From the NCBI RefSeq assembly GCF_004798865.1, contig NW_025335438.1:17558010-17622009 (forward strand): 64,000 nt of DNA, given 5' to 3'. Position 1 is the first letter of the stretch. The number at the start of each line of letters is the position of its first letter. The notes below the pieces were generated by a model. That model was not told the DNA's origin and ran no database searches. It saw only the letters and a program-made list of their open reading frames with translations. This DNA comes from Varanus komodoensis (Eukaryota > Chordata > Lepidosauria > Squamata > Varanidae). Both the position numbers and the translations under genes were made by a program. Positions 10,863 through 23,489 of this stretch are shown piece after piece.

Positions 10863-11249
10863 AGTTATTTTCCATATTTAGGAAATAAACACTTCTGGAA
10901 TATTAATGAAGTGGCAGGGGAGTCATTCTGGAAGACCCTGGTCCTAGTCGTTAGTCTGACAGAGTTGGCCTAGACTGTAGCACATTATATGAAATCAACA
11001 ATATCATAGCATGGGCAATTTTGGCATCACTGGTCTGATCAAAGCTTTTTTCAGAAAAGGAAGTTTAATGATCAAGAAAAAGAAAGGGCAAGTGGCATGT
11101 TTTCTGCAGCAAACCTGCACCAGGTAAGAAAAGAAAGATGGGGAGAAAACTGGAGGGGGCAGAAGGAGTACAAAGGCAGATGCATGGCAAGGCTTGGACA
11201 CAAATGGAATTTAGTGTATGTAAAAGAGGAGGGTAGAGGCTAGACATTC
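10863..11249. other. Unassigned sequence
   Basis: No gene or repeat recognised. Confidence 0.5.
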
Positions 11250-11388
11250 TGCTGCTCTTTCTTGTAACACTAGGACCTAGGGCCATCCAAGGAAGCTCAA
11301 TGTTGGGCAACCCAGGACAGGCAAAAGTGAGCAACTTCTTCACATGACACTTAGGTTCAACTGTGGAATTTGTTACCAAACACCACCG
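11250..11388 (+). mobile_element. CR1/L3 LINE fragment, old
   Basis: Reading CTTGTAACACTAGGACC, GGGCCATCCAAGGAAGCT, CAATGTTGGGCAACCCAGGA, then ACTTCTTCACATGACAC and AACTGTGGAATTTG, it follows the 3' coding end of the amniote CR1/L3 family in order. It is short and diverged. Confidence 0.6.
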
Positions 11389-11389
11389 T

Positions 11390-13239
11390 TAGAAAGCAGC
11401 AGTGGGTATCATTCTCAGTGATGCCCATTTAAAATGCAGTTACCTTCAAGGCTTCACTGAGAGTTGGGAATCCTGCTTCCCAATTAGACAACCACTTTGA
11501 AAACCAAGTAGCTGGGGAGCCAAGCATGTAAGTGGACAATCTGAATGCAATATGCATTTTGAGAAAAGCCACAGGCTTGCATCCTTTTCCATCTCCAAAT
11601 AGGCTCTGGAGAACAGCACGGATCTTGTTTGCATAAATCCTGGCACCAAAAATGCAGGCAGATCCAGCAGCCAGTACTGTGTAAAAGATTAGTAGTCTAG
11701 GCAAACATGCTTTTATGTAGCAATGGAATGTATCAAAAACAATCCTGAAAGATGTCCGACAGTAGAAAATTAGCTGTTGATTTTGGAGCATCTGTATCAA
11801 TAATACCAAAACATCTGATGGAAGTTCTTGCAACTCACCTGCCTTACACAATTCAAAAGGAATGCTTTGTTTTTAAGGAGGAGGACAAATTAGACAAATG
11901 GAATAAAAATAAAAGGTTAGTTGAGTTCCAAATGAAAAGTAAAAATTCCTTTGTTCATTCATCATCAGTTATATCAAATAATTAATTTTATTTTTCTAAC
12001 AATTCTAGGATGTTGATCTGAATTTTGCACTTTTGTTTTTAAGCCATAAAATAATGGAAAATAACCTTAAACTAAACCAAACAAAAGCAAGGAACAATAT
12101 CAGTATCTTTCCACTGTCATCCCTTAGCATCAAGCTTGTCATTGGAGAATTTCATATTATTTAGAAAACATTTGGAAAGGCCAGTTGATCGTCTTGTCTG
12201 CCCTTATACAGGATGATTATCCTGCATGGCTATTCTTTTTGTGCATAGAAGATACACATGGGTCAGATACACCTACCTATTTTGTTCAATATGCCAATGG
12301 ATAAATACAGGCTTATTTGTGCTGCCAAATCAAGTTTGCATTATCTGACATTTCCCTTTTCCAAATTAATATCCTCTTTTTCTGAATTTCTTGGAAAGGT
12401 AGCATGACCAGGTTTGGGCTACAAGAATATAGTTTTTGGAGGTTATTTAACCCACAATGAGCTGTGCTACCTAGGGATATCAGGTTGTATATGCAACTAC
12501 CACTTGGGGATTGCAGTGTTATGTATATCTGCAAGCTTGGGTTATATGAGGGTTAGTAACTCTTACAGAACCCTAAATCAGACTGTGGGTTCTGTGAAGG
12601 TTGTTTAACCCTTGAAAAAACCACATTCACAGGTTCATACATGTCAACTCCATAGGCATCACAGCATCATCTGTCATGTGAACAGCCCTTGTCCCTCTTG
12701 CCCTGTCCGTCTAGCGGCTGGCCTAACACTCAGTTATTTTGAAGTTGCTCCCATTTACTTTTTTTTACAAAACATCATCTTCATGATCTTAACACTTGAC
12801 TATCTGGTTTCAAAGTTTAGTTTCTACTCTGCTTTAATGAGAGGATGCATCTTTTTGGCAAACGTCTAATTTAATATGGGATGCATAGGTGCAGCTGTGT
12901 CAATATACAATCATTTTAAAAGCATGTATGCACTGGATCAAAGACACATGAAATGAGTAAAGATGAGTCACAATGATACCACATGTTTGCTACATGGGTT
13001 ACAAAAGTATGAGACTGTTTTGTAAGGAATCTGCTGCTGAAATATTTGATGTTGCTCTGTTTACCTTGCTGTTTATGTCAGTTTGTACCAGAGAAGAAAT
13101 GCAGAGAGGCACCCAGAACTATTCAACTTGCAGTGCACATTGACTGCAACATGAAACTGTCAGATTTCAAAGTGGGGAGACTGTATTGTCTTTACAGAGA
13201 GACATTTCCTATATTACTTTATTGCTTCTAGTTAATGCT
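11390..13239. other. Unassigned sequence
   Basis: No exon or repeat is identified with any confidence. A frame at 11752-11985 contains a VDFGASVSIIP string that recalls an aspartic-protease motif but lacks supporting context (see rejected items). Confidence 0.45.
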
Positions 13240-13304
13240 GAAATGCTAGACTCATATACACTTTTGTGTATAGGGTGGGGTATAATTTTTAAATAAATAA
13301 ACCT
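13240..13304 (+). mobile_element. Possible L2-type 3' tail
   Basis: GTATAGGGTGGGGTATAATTT followed by AAATAAATAAA resembles the terminal GGGCGGTATATAAATG plus A-rich tail of L2 elements. It is too short for a firm call. Confidence 0.3.
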
Positions 13305-13305
13305 G

Positions 13306-13466
13306 AGGACTGATATAATACAATGCTTAGAATGCTGATCTGGAACTGAGAAGTGCCAGCTTCAAATTCCTGCTTGGAAAAGACGCTCCCTGGGAGAGTT
13401 CAGGCAGCAAGATCTTTCAGACCAATTTCTACCTCACAGGATTATTATGAGGATGAAATGTGGGGT
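13306..13466 (+). mobile_element. tRNA-derived SINE, decayed
   Basis: A tRNA-like head (TGCTTAGAATGCTGATCTGG), a B-box relic TTCAAATTCCTG and the body ACCTCACAGGATTATTATGA with GGATGAAATG match the family at 2667-2876 in the opposite orientation. Confidence 0.58.
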
Positions 13467-13555
13467 GTGCTTGTGCATGTATGCCCCTAGAATTCCTTAT
13501 AAAGTGGCTGCTTATGCCTATGTTGGGGGAATGCATCACCCCACAAGAGGCTAAA

Positions 13556-13878
13556 ATACAACCCCCATTTGCAGAGCATTTGCATGTGCAGATTTTCAAG
13601 TATATGTGCACATTGTAAAAGAATGACGGTAATTTATATAAAAACACAACATACCTCACCATAGCAGAGAAGGCTGTCTGGGAAGCTTGTGTGCTTGCTT
13701 GCTGCTCATGTGCTAACGGTTGATGGGCAAAGCTCCTGCTTTCCTTCCTTTGCCTTTGAACCATACTTAAGACTAGACAGCATTTCAAATGGAGGACATC
13801 TTGTAATAAAGGACTGTTTTCTGCTATCTCTCCCAAGTAGAAGACTATCCTCTGAAAAGTAGACCACCTGGCCACCAG
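13556..13878 (-). repeat. GTCCTC-family repeat, reverse copy
   Basis: On the minus strand it reads CCAGGTGGTCTACTTTTCAG, GGATAGTCTTCTACTT, GATGTCCTCCATTTGAAATG, then CTATGGTGAGGTATGTTG with TTATATAAATTA and CTGCACATGCAAATG. The same succession of blocks recurs at 14880, 23490 and 35640, with partial copies at 34480 and 51820. I do not recognise the family. No coding frame is shared between copies. The 169-aa frame across it is incidental. Confidence 0.55.
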
Positions 13879-13879
13879 A

Positions 13880-14560
13880 AAAGCAGGAAATAAATATAAA
13901 TTAGTAAATAAAAATGAGATTAATCCAGAAGCTTCCATGCAGACATGAGATATTAGATCAGGATTGCACAGAAGCCACTGTGGCTTTCAAAGCAGCCTCA
14001 TCCCAAAGATAAGATCAATGGCTGCCATTTTCCCTCTTGTATCACAGATTCACAGGAATGGGGCATGAGACAATCCCTCCCCTTTGGCTTTTCTCTTCAA
14101 CATTTGCAGCAGGAATAACATTCTTGTACATTTCTTTCTCTGTGTGTGTCTCTTTCTACACACACATGTACAAACACACAATTCTATCAATGAACAGATA
14201 GTGGAATGATTGCCTCACAATCCACAAAACACAGATGGAATACTCGTAGACTGAACAAAATCGGCATGTCTCTACTTCAGAGTCATCTTCAGAGTCATTT
14301 ACACTATGATAAATTACAAATTCAAACAGCACATATTCATAATCCTATTCTGTTTGAAAGAAATCTATGTGCATGATCTCCTACTGCTGCAATTCTACCT
14401 GTACAAGATTCCCTGTGAAATCGCCCAGCTTTGAAAAGCATCTCACAAACTGGAGTGACTGGGAAATCCCACACAAACCACAGCAACATTCTAAAGGTGT
14501 CCCTCCCCCTCCCCCAAAGAGTGACATTGTTTTATCTGCATGTTAAGAAAGGGGAAAGAA
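13880..14560. other. Unassigned sequence with minor CA/GT tracts
   Basis: Short CA/GT-rich runs near 14142-14180; otherwise nothing recognised. Confidence 0.5.
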
Positions 14561-14566
14561 GGCCAT

Positions 14567-14633
14567 AGTCTTGTGCGCACTATCTGGGAGTAAGCCCACT
14601 GAACACAGTGGAAGTTGCTTCTGAGTAAACAGC
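14567..14633. repeat. Short palindromic element copy
   Basis: TGTGCGCACTATCTGGGAG, TAAGCCCACTGAACACAGTG and GAAGTTGCTTCTGAGTAAAC give the two complementary arms (CTGGGAGTAAG...CC / ...ACTTxCTTCTGAGTAA) characteristic of this element. Confidence 0.52.
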
Positions 14634-14879
14634 CCAGCAAATGGGCTGCAAGGTCTTCCCTGACAAGTAAGGTCAACATGTTGGAATAATACAGAACTTC
14701 ATAATTTCCTCTCTTTGACTGGAGTATCTTTGGGGAAATATCAGCTGGTAACTAAATCAGACTGAGCTATATATAGCATTGTTGATTTTCATGGGCCCCT
14801 ACCAAGCACACACCCAGTTCTTCATTTCAAGTGAATCATCTTAACAGGCAAACTGTCTAATGAATCCGAAATATTTTTA

Positions 14880-15075
14880 TGGCTTCTTTTGTTTTGAACG
14901 AAGGTGCAAGGATGGTCCATGAGTCCTCTTTAACGCAGGAGAGCCCTCTGTTTGAAGGGCTACCAGAAGATTATCCTCTTTTTGGACAACCAGTCTTCCA
15001 CACTATGGTGAGATGTACTATATTTCTATTTAATTGGAATAACATTGACTACCTTTGCACCTATAAATTATGATG
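14880..15075 (+). repeat. GTCCTC-family repeat
   Basis: Blocks in order: GATGGTCCATGAGTCCTC, CCCTCTGTTTGAAGGGCTA, ATTATCCTCTTTTTGG, then CACTATGGTGAGATGTACTA and TTTCTATTTAATTGGAATAA. It aligns with 35640-35890 and 23490-23850 in the same order. A 64-aa open frame starting at 14879 falls inside it and is not considered a gene. Confidence 0.55.
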
Positions 15076-15079
15076 AATG

Positions 15080-17360
15080 TTCGCATATGTATATTTTAAG
15101 CAAATTACAGTCCTCTTTTGCCATTTTGTTTGGTAATGCATTTTCTCTTTTTGCTGATTCAGCCACTTCATAAGCATCCTTGCTGAATTTAGACAAGATA
15201 ATTGAAATATGCTCTGCATGGGGCTGCCTTTGAAACTGTTTGGAAACATCAGCAAGACAATTGACCAGAGTCCATTTCAGGGAGATGTGACCCCCTTGTT
15301 ACCACAGCTTCACTGCCCGGGCACAATTCAAAGGGCTGTTGATGATCAGTGAAGCCCAGTCCAGCTTGTGATCAGACTACTTAAAGGACCACTTTCCCCA
15401 TATAAAACTGGCCGATACCTATGGCCTCATTTTTTCCTCTTTCATCTCCATACCTTATGTGCCATATCTTTTTTCGGCTGTCAGGATGTGGGCTGGCACC
15501 AACATGCTGATTGTAGGAACACCAAGATCATGTGTACTAAGCAATCTTAATTTCCAGACTGCTTTTCTCAAACACTAGATTATCTGAATGTGGTACTTTT
15601 ACGATGACTAGGTTCACAAAATGTAACAAAGCATGGGGATGATGGTTACTATGTCTATGATGACTCTCATTATGAGCAGAAGGAACTAGAACACAACTTT
15701 CCCAGGCACAACTGTCTGACACCGAACACCACGTTCAAAACTGGAAGCGCCAGCAAAGAGCAGGTCACACAGTTAAGCAAAGGAAGGAGAAATCGAGGCG
15801 AAGGCTGCAATGCACAATTGCTGCAATTGTCCCAAGTGACAGTTACAGAGAAATCCCCAAGGGAAGCAGAGCCATTTGAGAACTCCAAGCACCTTAGCAG
15901 TATAAGTAGTTCCACTGCCAGATTGGGAAGGAGGCTGGATGGGATACTTTGTACATTTTGACTGGCAAGGGGAACTGGAGCTGGGGGAAATCTTGCTGCT
16001 GTGCACAACTGCTTTCCAGCTGCTTCCCCAACTCTACACACACGCACTTCCCAGTAACCCTCTCTTTTTAACCAGACATGAATTACTCTTGCCAGAGAGA
16101 CCATCAAGGTAAGCATATCCATCTGAGCTCTCCAAAACCCTTAAAACTAAGCAGCCCTGGTGAAGCCATCCCTGAAGGAAGTGACACCAAAGGTACCATG
16201 AAGGTGCCTCTAACTTTCCCTTTCTTTTTTCTATTTATTTGTCTGTGCATGGAAGCATAGCTCTCCCTGGAGTTTATGAGCTATTTCCTTCCTGGGGTGA
16301 GGGGCAGGGCTCATGGGCTTTCTGTGCTGGAATTGCTGCTTCTTTCTCTTCTCCTCACCTCTGCCATTGCCATGTGTGAAAACTATGTCTTGGTTGGACT
16401 TACTGCTCCACTTCTTTTCCTCTCCCCCCCCCCGCCCCTCTATTACAGAGAGATGTGCCCCTCACACACACACTGGCAAATTGTCTGTTAGCCAAGGAAG
16501 GACACTTCATGCCAACCATTGCCACTGCTCATGAGCAGTTTTTGCATTGCAGGATGGCAATCGGCCTGCATGAAGCTGAAGAGACTGCACACAAATGGTA
16601 GTCCTATTCAGGCATTCGGGTACTGCCTTATAACAACACATGGTGAGGGGGTCTGAGCACAAGTGTGTCAGTTGTGCCCACTCAGCCCCATTCTCATCGC
16701 TGCATTGAGAGTAAACATCCAAAGTGGAGTACCTCCTCTATCTGTGAGGGCTCTAAGTGCAGTGTAAAAGCCCGATTCTCCCCCTTTCATCATTATGGGT
16801 GACTTGAATGGCCAAATGGGTTGTGAATGGGTTATGGCTATTTCACAATTTTACAATAATAAATAAAAATATTGAGGAACCTTTGAGAGAGAAGAGTTCT
16901 TATTTTAATTTACTTTTGATGTTCACTGCAAAAACCAGAAATCTACCTCCGATGCAATAAATAACAGGCTCCAAAATTCTGTTCTGTTCCTGTTCCTGCC
17001 TAGTACAGTGGAACCCCCAAATATGGGTAGATATCCGCCAGAGTCAGATAAGGTAAGAATCCTTGTTTTCCGTGTAACCTTCAGTTAATCCGTGTTCAGT
17101 GACAGGGTGGTATTGCATACACAGGTTTCACCACTGACCAGGTGATTAATACACAATCAAAATAGACAGTGTTGCTTACATATTAGATGTGTAGGGAGCA
17201 GCAATAGATCTTAACACTTCAGCACTATGCTGGGATGTATTTAGATTATTCATGCTTAAGGAGCAATGCTATACTTTGTTTACACAAAAAAAATCTACTA
17301 TTTCCAACTATCTTGGCACTCCCTCGTGCTGGAGCCATAGGGCATTTTGTCTGTCTGTTT
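15080..17360. other. Unassigned sequence
   Basis: No exon recognised. It contains a C10 run at 16424-16433 followed by GCCCC. A weak 5S-rRNA-like word near 16150 and a Tigger-like start near 17003 were considered and rejected. Overlapping open frames at 15670-16122, 16276-16534 and 16507-16722 have no family features. Confidence 0.45.
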
Positions 17361-17361
17361 A

Positions 17362-17450
17362 AGCAGGCATAGGATTGCATCCTTTGAGGACTGACAAGTC
17401 CTATTAATTTCAGTGAACTTTCCCTAACTATGTCTAAATCTGGATCCAAT
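17362..17450. repeat. Short palindromic element, partial
   Basis: GCAGGCATAGGATTGCATCC marks the end of the element. Inside it GACAAGTCCTATTAATTTCA with GTGAACTTTCC recalls the AAGTCCCATTGA arm. It is decayed. Confidence 0.38.
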
Positions 17451-17454
17451 TTAT

Positions 17455-18070
17455 CCTATTAACAGTGGTACTGAAAGAGCTAGTCTTCCATATGCAAAAC
17501 AACTCACAATGCAGAATGTCACTTGATCACCACCGTGCTCAGTGGTGCATATATGCATGCGTTTAGAGTCCATGCAACACTTTTGTGGTGTGGACCCAAT
17601 CTGGAAGGTGTGTACAAGCCAACAAGTGGTGCAGCAATTGTTCTAGTAATTCATTAATGGTGCAGGTGTATAGACAGAGACCTTGTAGTGATGGGACCTA
17701 AGGAGGCAAAGAATCTGTACAGGATAAACCAGAATATAAATGTTCTTCCATTGTACTGTTCCTGGTCTTCAATCCAGACTTGGAGTGGACAGCGTTGTTA
17801 AGTAGGGCGCATGGCATGAGGCAAAGGGATTTCCTTCAGTGTAGATCTGTCTAGAATTGCATGAAAAACCATTTCAAAATTTATCAAATATCCATAGCAC
17901 CCGCACACTCACACACATTGCTTAAAAATAAGGAACCATTGCTTGTTAGTTATCCAAATGACTCTGTGCCCCTGACCAGAACTGTACGAGCCAGCTTAGG
18001 TCTGGGAAATTGGGTGGAATATCAGCTGCCAACTTTTCCTTGTAGCTTCACACATAAAAAGCTAGACACT
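17455..18070. other. Unassigned sequence
   Basis: No gene or repeat recognised. Confidence 0.5.
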
Positions 18071-18072
18071 TA

Positions 18073-18157
18073 GCATAGGTACAGACCTGGGAGTAAGCCC
18101 CTGTGAACACAAGCTGTGGGAAACTTGCCTCCAAGTAACTGCTATAGAATTGCACTC
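18073..18157. repeat. Short palindromic element copy
   Basis: GCATAGGTACAGACCTGGGA, GTAAGCCCCTGTGAACAC and ACTTGCCTCCAAGTAACTGC, ending ATAGAATTGCACT, show the full arm-arm-end order of the family with several substitutions. Confidence 0.45.
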
Positions 18158-18503
18158 GTTCTTTTTGAATGACAGCTGAACATTCAGGACAGAGTAACTG
18201 GAACCTTTCAGAGAGCCATCTCCCCACTCCCCCGGACCACAGCTGTACGGTAGTGACTATCCCAGGGCAGAGGGGCACTGTTTCACTCCATGCAAGCAAT
18301 CCAGAAAGTCAATGCCAAGCAATAAGTGATGGACAGAGGGGTTCTGGGGACTAGCATGGAGTGGCAAGCAAAGGTCTCACAATATGTCCACTCGGGGGGA
18401 AAGTGTTGAGGCAAGCTGAAGGCATTCTGCAGCAACAGCAATGTTCTGGGAGCAACTCCCTTTTCTCATGTGAGTCATGGCCCTGTCAATCATGACAGAA
18501 GGG

Positions 18504-18607
18504 GATAAAAATACACAGAGTTACAGTTTGCCGAGGCTGCAGATCCCGAGAGGGAAAGTCACTTCAGACATTTGTTCAGCTTGCCTGGCGACCAAGGGCT
18601 GGTGAGT
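18504..18607 (+). promoter_or_regulatory. Candidate TATA promoter with possible untranslated first exon
   Basis: A TATA-like ATAAAAATA (18505-18513) is followed by about 90 bp of GC-richer sequence ending AAGGGCTG, then GTGAGTG at 18602-18608, a strong 5' splice-donor match. With a start site about 30 bp after the TATA box, the exon would cover roughly 18535-18601. The following few hundred bases are also GC-richer than the surroundings. This is inference from sequence motifs; no conserved coding exon downstream in the window supports it. Confidence 0.22.
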
Positions 18608-18609
18608 GT

Positions 18610-19880
18610 GTAAGAAAGCTGGCTGGAAAGCGGACAGTTTGTGCTGCTACCAGAAGGACAGGAAACACTGCGACTTTCTGCAGCGTTGGTTAGTCTGAGA
18701 TAATACCATTGTATAACCAGGCTGAGTGACCTCTCCCAGTGCTGAGAGCCCAGAAGCTGGCGTCTGGCTGCTTGGCCTAGGGCCAGTCTTAGGATCTCCA
18801 GTCTAGGGGGAGGGTGTGGATCCCTTCCAGGCAGCTCCCCACAAAGGCTGGCCACACCTCACCTTGCAGAGGAAATCTGGCCAGAGCGCCAGACTTCATG
18901 ACTTCTTTTTTATGAGGCTGCTCTCCCACCGACCCCACCCCCGCCACCTTCCCAGCTTTGCTAGGGTTTCAGGGCAATCCAAATAGAAGGGAACTATTTA
19001 AAGTTACAATGGAGAAAAGATCTGATGTCAGGATAACTGGAGAAACTCTTGCTGTGCTATCATACTGTACACTTCACAGATGAGCATGCACCACATCAGG
19101 GCCACCACCTTTGGTCTTCTACACATTATTTATTTCAGAATATCAGGACTCCCAAATTAATTGGGATGATCACACTGGCATCATTCACCCCATTTATGGA
19201 GTTGCAGATCTGGTTTTCAGCTGATGGAAAATGGTCATGAGAGGGGCTCCTATGTAAACCCCCTCCCTCTTACAAGGACTCAAAATAGAAGGCTAACTAG
19301 TAGCAGGTCAGATAAAATGCCCATCTTGGCTGTTACTGTTTTCTCCTACCAGGAGGAAATCTCAGGCAGGGCTCTTTCATGTCAGCTGCAAATTGATCCT
19401 TCTAATGGAAGAAGCCATGGCTCAGACCCAAGTCTTTCTGGTGTAGTGGAGTGAGACTGAGGTATGCATCAGAAATGAAAAGGGTGCATGGAGTGGAGAG
19501 GACTCTGTGAGGGGCCTCAGTAGACAGGGTGGGGAAGTCTCGTAAGCTGAGGATGCATGCCAAGTCATGTTTTCTTTTTAAACAGCAGCCAGGAAGCTGC
19601 TTCTGAAACTCCTCTGACTTTTAAAAGCAGTTTACCATTAAGAAGGTAGGGGGACAGAGTGAAGCTGTTTTTGAAAAGCCTAAGTCCAGAGTCTTGCCAA
19701 ACACAAAGAGAGTCATTCTTCTACCATGTGGCCACATTGCATAGCGATCTTTTCAATCAACAGTGTATATTTCATTTTACATTGAAAGGTATAAGAAATC
19801 ATGAATTTCATGGTATAGATGGAAGTGATGCGTGCTCTCTCTCTTTCTTTCACTCTGTGTGTGTGTGTGATGTGAAACCT
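18610..19880. other. Unassigned, partly GC-richer sequence
   Basis: 18600-18960 is GC-richer than the window in general. No coding exon is recognised, and a 98-aa minus-strand frame (18559-18855) has no family signature. A short GT tract lies at about 19857-19869. Confidence 0.45.
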
Positions 19881-19884
19881 GCCT

Positions 19885-20008
19885 TGGCAATGGCAGGACT
19901 TGGGTAGCAGGTGATATGAAAGACCTTGACTCAAGAACCTGGAAAACCACTGCCAATGGAACTAAACATTGTTCTGATCTGATGATATAAGACAGCTTCC
20001 CATGTCCA
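19885..20008 (+). mobile_element. tRNA-derived SINE, 3' portion
   Basis: TTGGGTAGCAGGTGATATGA, AGACCTTGACTCAAGAACC, AACCACTGCCAATGGAACTA, then GATATAAGACAGCTTCC follow the body and 3' end of the SINE family found at 7405-7568. The tRNA head is absent. Confidence 0.62.
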
Positions 20009-20009
20009 T

Positions 20010-23000
20010 CTTACTTGTCTTCCATTACCTGTTCTTTAGGACCAGTATGGCAACTTCTGTATTTCTATATTATCACAGAAAAATAACTATTAAAAGGCTA
20101 CCTATGCAAAACTGTATTCCAGAGGTAGGTAGAACCAAAATTACCAAAAATGCTAGCATATTTTCATGTCAATCCCCTCCTGACTTGCAAGAAGCCTTTC
20201 AACCTATTGGAATGGGTCGGGGAATGGCACAAAAGCCAGCAAAACATCAGTTGGTGGCTGGGGAGAAGGGGATATGCTCTTTTGGAGAAACTCAAAGGGC
20301 TGGAATGAGACCTCAGGGAGCTAGACTTGGCTCTAAAACCTCAGGTTTTTCACCTCTGCGTTATATTGTAGGCATGGGCTGGCAACAGCTGCTATGAAGG
20401 ATACTTGAAATCACACCTTGTAGAAATAGCTACCATGCACCAAGCTATTCATGTGTTGCCTTGTCACAATGATTGAGCAACTTTCACCACGCAGCTGTAA
20501 AAAGCCAGAAAAAAGGTCCTCAGGTGGCACGGTGACATTCACTTGATTCACATGGTTAATTTCTGCACATGAATGGCTCAACAAATGGTAACAGCTAGTG
20601 TATGGCATGGTGGAATGAGCAGTGGGAATATGCAAAGTGGTTGCCAAACCACTGAAATTAATCTTGTTAGCAGGGCAATTTACACAGTACCATGTTGAGA
20701 CCATAGATAAGACTTCACAGAACTTTTTCACTGTGGGGTTGTAGTGAAATTTTGCAAAAATATATTGGATCTTGCAAGTAGAAGCATTATGGGTATGATG
20801 GCAAGGAAGGATTAAGGAGAAGAATTAGGGAAGTTCTTAATATGCTTGTGGTTTCTAGTTTGATCATAGACAAAACTATAAAACCACATACAAATGCTAA
20901 TAAATGATCCTAAACACATCTGAAGCTAGTTCATTGTATGTTCAGGTTCACTACCTGATTGCTGTCAACATGTTGATCTGAATCTGTGAACTTATTTAAA
21001 AAAATTTCAGTGAAGGTAATATGAACATCTTTTTCTATCATAATGTGTCTGGATGGATTTTCTGGATGTGAATGGGATGTTGATTATAACTAGCTTCTTC
21101 CTCTGTTAACAAAAACTAGTATTAGTTGCATTTGGGGTCATTTTTGACATCAAAACAAAGTCCCTCAGGCAAGAAAAATGTTGCAGTCTGATAATGTTCT
21201 GGAGGTTAAAATGTTCCCCCAGGAGGTTTCAGTCTACCCAAGTATGGCTTTTAGCTAGAGCCACTATAGGTAATGAGAGCCAGTGTGGAATTGTTTGATC
21301 TACTAATAAAAAGAAATCATAGCAAAGCTTTTCCTTGGTGGCTTTTAATTCTGTTTGCTGAAGGTTTTAGCTAAGAATCTTAGCCTTGAAAAGAGATAAA
21401 ATGGTGTATATCGAACCTTCATTTGTTCCTTGGCTTGGGGCATAAAAGTTTCTCATATAATTGTTTCTATCAAGATTCTGGGACACTTTTGTGCCTGGCA
21501 ATGTTTTGTTTTATGGCTGGGGGTTGGGGGACACCCTGTAAAAGGCAGGAGACTGAAATGTATGCATTTTAGACAAGGCATTTTGTGACAATGTCCTAGA
21601 AAGTAGGACTGCTTACTCATAAATTATAATACAGAATGTGAGCTAGGAGGCTGGCAATCACTCCATATCAACAGGTGCAAATCAGTGGGGGTAACAAATT
21701 CAAGTGTTCAAGGTTGCAGTTAATGGGCTATTTAAAATCTATCTATGGAAATGCACTTAAATGTATTAATAAGTGGGGGAAGAAGGCTTACAATTCAAAA
21801 ATGTATACAAATGTGTACATTTGGCAAAAGGCACCTGAAATGATAGACAGATGTTTATTCAGAAACAGAAAAACAAAGTTCACAATGTCATATGAACTCA
21901 AGCTGGAATGAGATTTGACATGGAATCTGAAGTTCGGCAAGCCTGAGTTTTGCCAATTCACATATTCCTAGGAAACCTAGGAATTCCTAGGAAACCAATT
22001 CACATATTCCTAGCAGGCAATATACTACCAGATTGTACATTCAGGCAGTGATCCTACTCCCACCCAATGTTCAAGCCAATGTGTGAAAAGGCCTTGAGGA
22101 AATTGATGAATATGTAATTTATTTTTTATTTAAACCACACTTTAAATATAATTATTCAAAACAGGCTAGCTATAGGTTACTTATGTTTGGAAGCAGATTC
22201 ACACCTCTTCCTCTTCCACAATATACTCTTTGATTCCTTCAACAAAAGTTCCTGGGAATGGGCCTCTTTAGCACACAGCAGCAAGAGCATAATAACTGAT
22301 GTGCCACACTGAATGGCTTAACTTGGCATGACGTTTGATTAGGTGGACTGTCAAACATTAATACAAAATAAATGTGTTGGCTGCAATATGTGGCAGCATA
22401 GTTCCTCAAAATTAGGCACCACTGAATCCAGTGGCGCATCCTGTGTTCAGAGTTCAGGGAACAAGATGTTACAGCAGTTTCTGTTTTTATTTCAAAAGTT
22501 CTGCTCTTTGGAAAGATGCTCCTTCCCGGAATTCTCGAGCATTTTGGGGAATATAGCTGAGATGGTTGTGTCCCAGTTCTTTCAGATTTTTTTTACTAAT
22601 ATAGGCAACTGTTCTTCTAAAAGAGATCACACATGTGAGGGTGAGCGACAAATGCATAAAATGTCTTCTGTGATAGAGACAAACCTTTCTTAGTAAATTC
22701 ACACATTCTTTGCATTTCTGACCACCACAGAAAAAGTGCAAGAAATTGTGGCCAAACTATTTCTCAACCCACAAACACACATATACACCACACCATTGTG
22801 TGCTAGATTTTGCAAGTGCCCCCCCACCACAAGTGTCCATGTTTGAAATTCCCACCAGTGTTCCAAAATTGGAATCCAGTACATGGCGGCAAATATATAG
22901 AGACAGCTGGAGTGTCATCCAGTGAATTTTCCTGTGACTCTTTGTAATGTGCCAAGATGGTTTTGTGACTCAACTCCATGAGTAGCCCTTCAGGTTCTAC

Positions 23001-23485
23001 CAATTGCCTCCTCCTTCGAAATCATCCACCTGGTTGTCCATACAATATTTGCCAACACTGGGTAAGGAAATGGCAATTTCTGCAGAAAGCTGGTAATAAG
23101 ATACAACATCTCAGTTCTCTATGTCAACACTGCAAAACAAACAATAGCTGTGAAGGAGAACGTAAGCATTCATGTGACAGGGTGCACACAGTTACTCATG
23201 ACCGTGACCTACACACTTTATCACTGTTCAATCTGCATTGTGAAGGCTGGGACTGTGTCAGGGAACTTGGCAGGAAAACCACCCCAGGGGAGTGGTAGGG
23301 GTGGGGGAAGGCTTTTCCATAATATGCAAGGACCTTATTGTTAAGTGTACACCTAAATCCATTAATACAGCTTTTCACTTTCTATACTGTAAGCTTTTCC
23401 CTGTTAAGTAGCCAATCCTGCTTGAAGAGCTCATAATGCATTTTCAAACATAATTTCCCTCTCTTTATATTTGTACAGGGTTACC
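20010..23485. other. Long unassigned stretch
   Basis: No exon and no repeat that I can name. 21953-21971 and 21995-22013 are a 19-bp direct repeat (CCAATTCACATATTCCTAG) around nested CCTAGGAA copies. Open frames at 20002-20397 (+), 20411-20731 (-), 22343-22693 (+) and 22978-23298 (+) show no family features. Confidence 0.45.
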
Positions 23486-23489
23486 TTAA

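Noticed and set aside
11752-11985. Open frame with VDFGASVSIIP resembling a retrotransposon aspartic-protease motif
   Set aside because: The following residues do not continue a protease fold, and no reverse transcriptase, LTR or other element part is visible nearby. A chance resemblance is the simpler reading; a profile search would be needed to claim a fossil.
13429-13938. 169-aa minus-strand open frame
   Set aside because: It spans a SINE and a GTCCTC-family repeat; other copies of those repeats do not keep the frame.
16120-16195. Word ACTAAGCAGCCCTGG resembling 5S rRNA, as in 5S-derived SINEs
   Set aside because: Only one short block matches and the expected flanking 5S blocks are missing.
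17003-17110. TACAGTGGAACCCC start resembling a Tigger/mariner terminus
   Set aside because: The similarity covers only about a dozen bases and no opposite terminus is seen.
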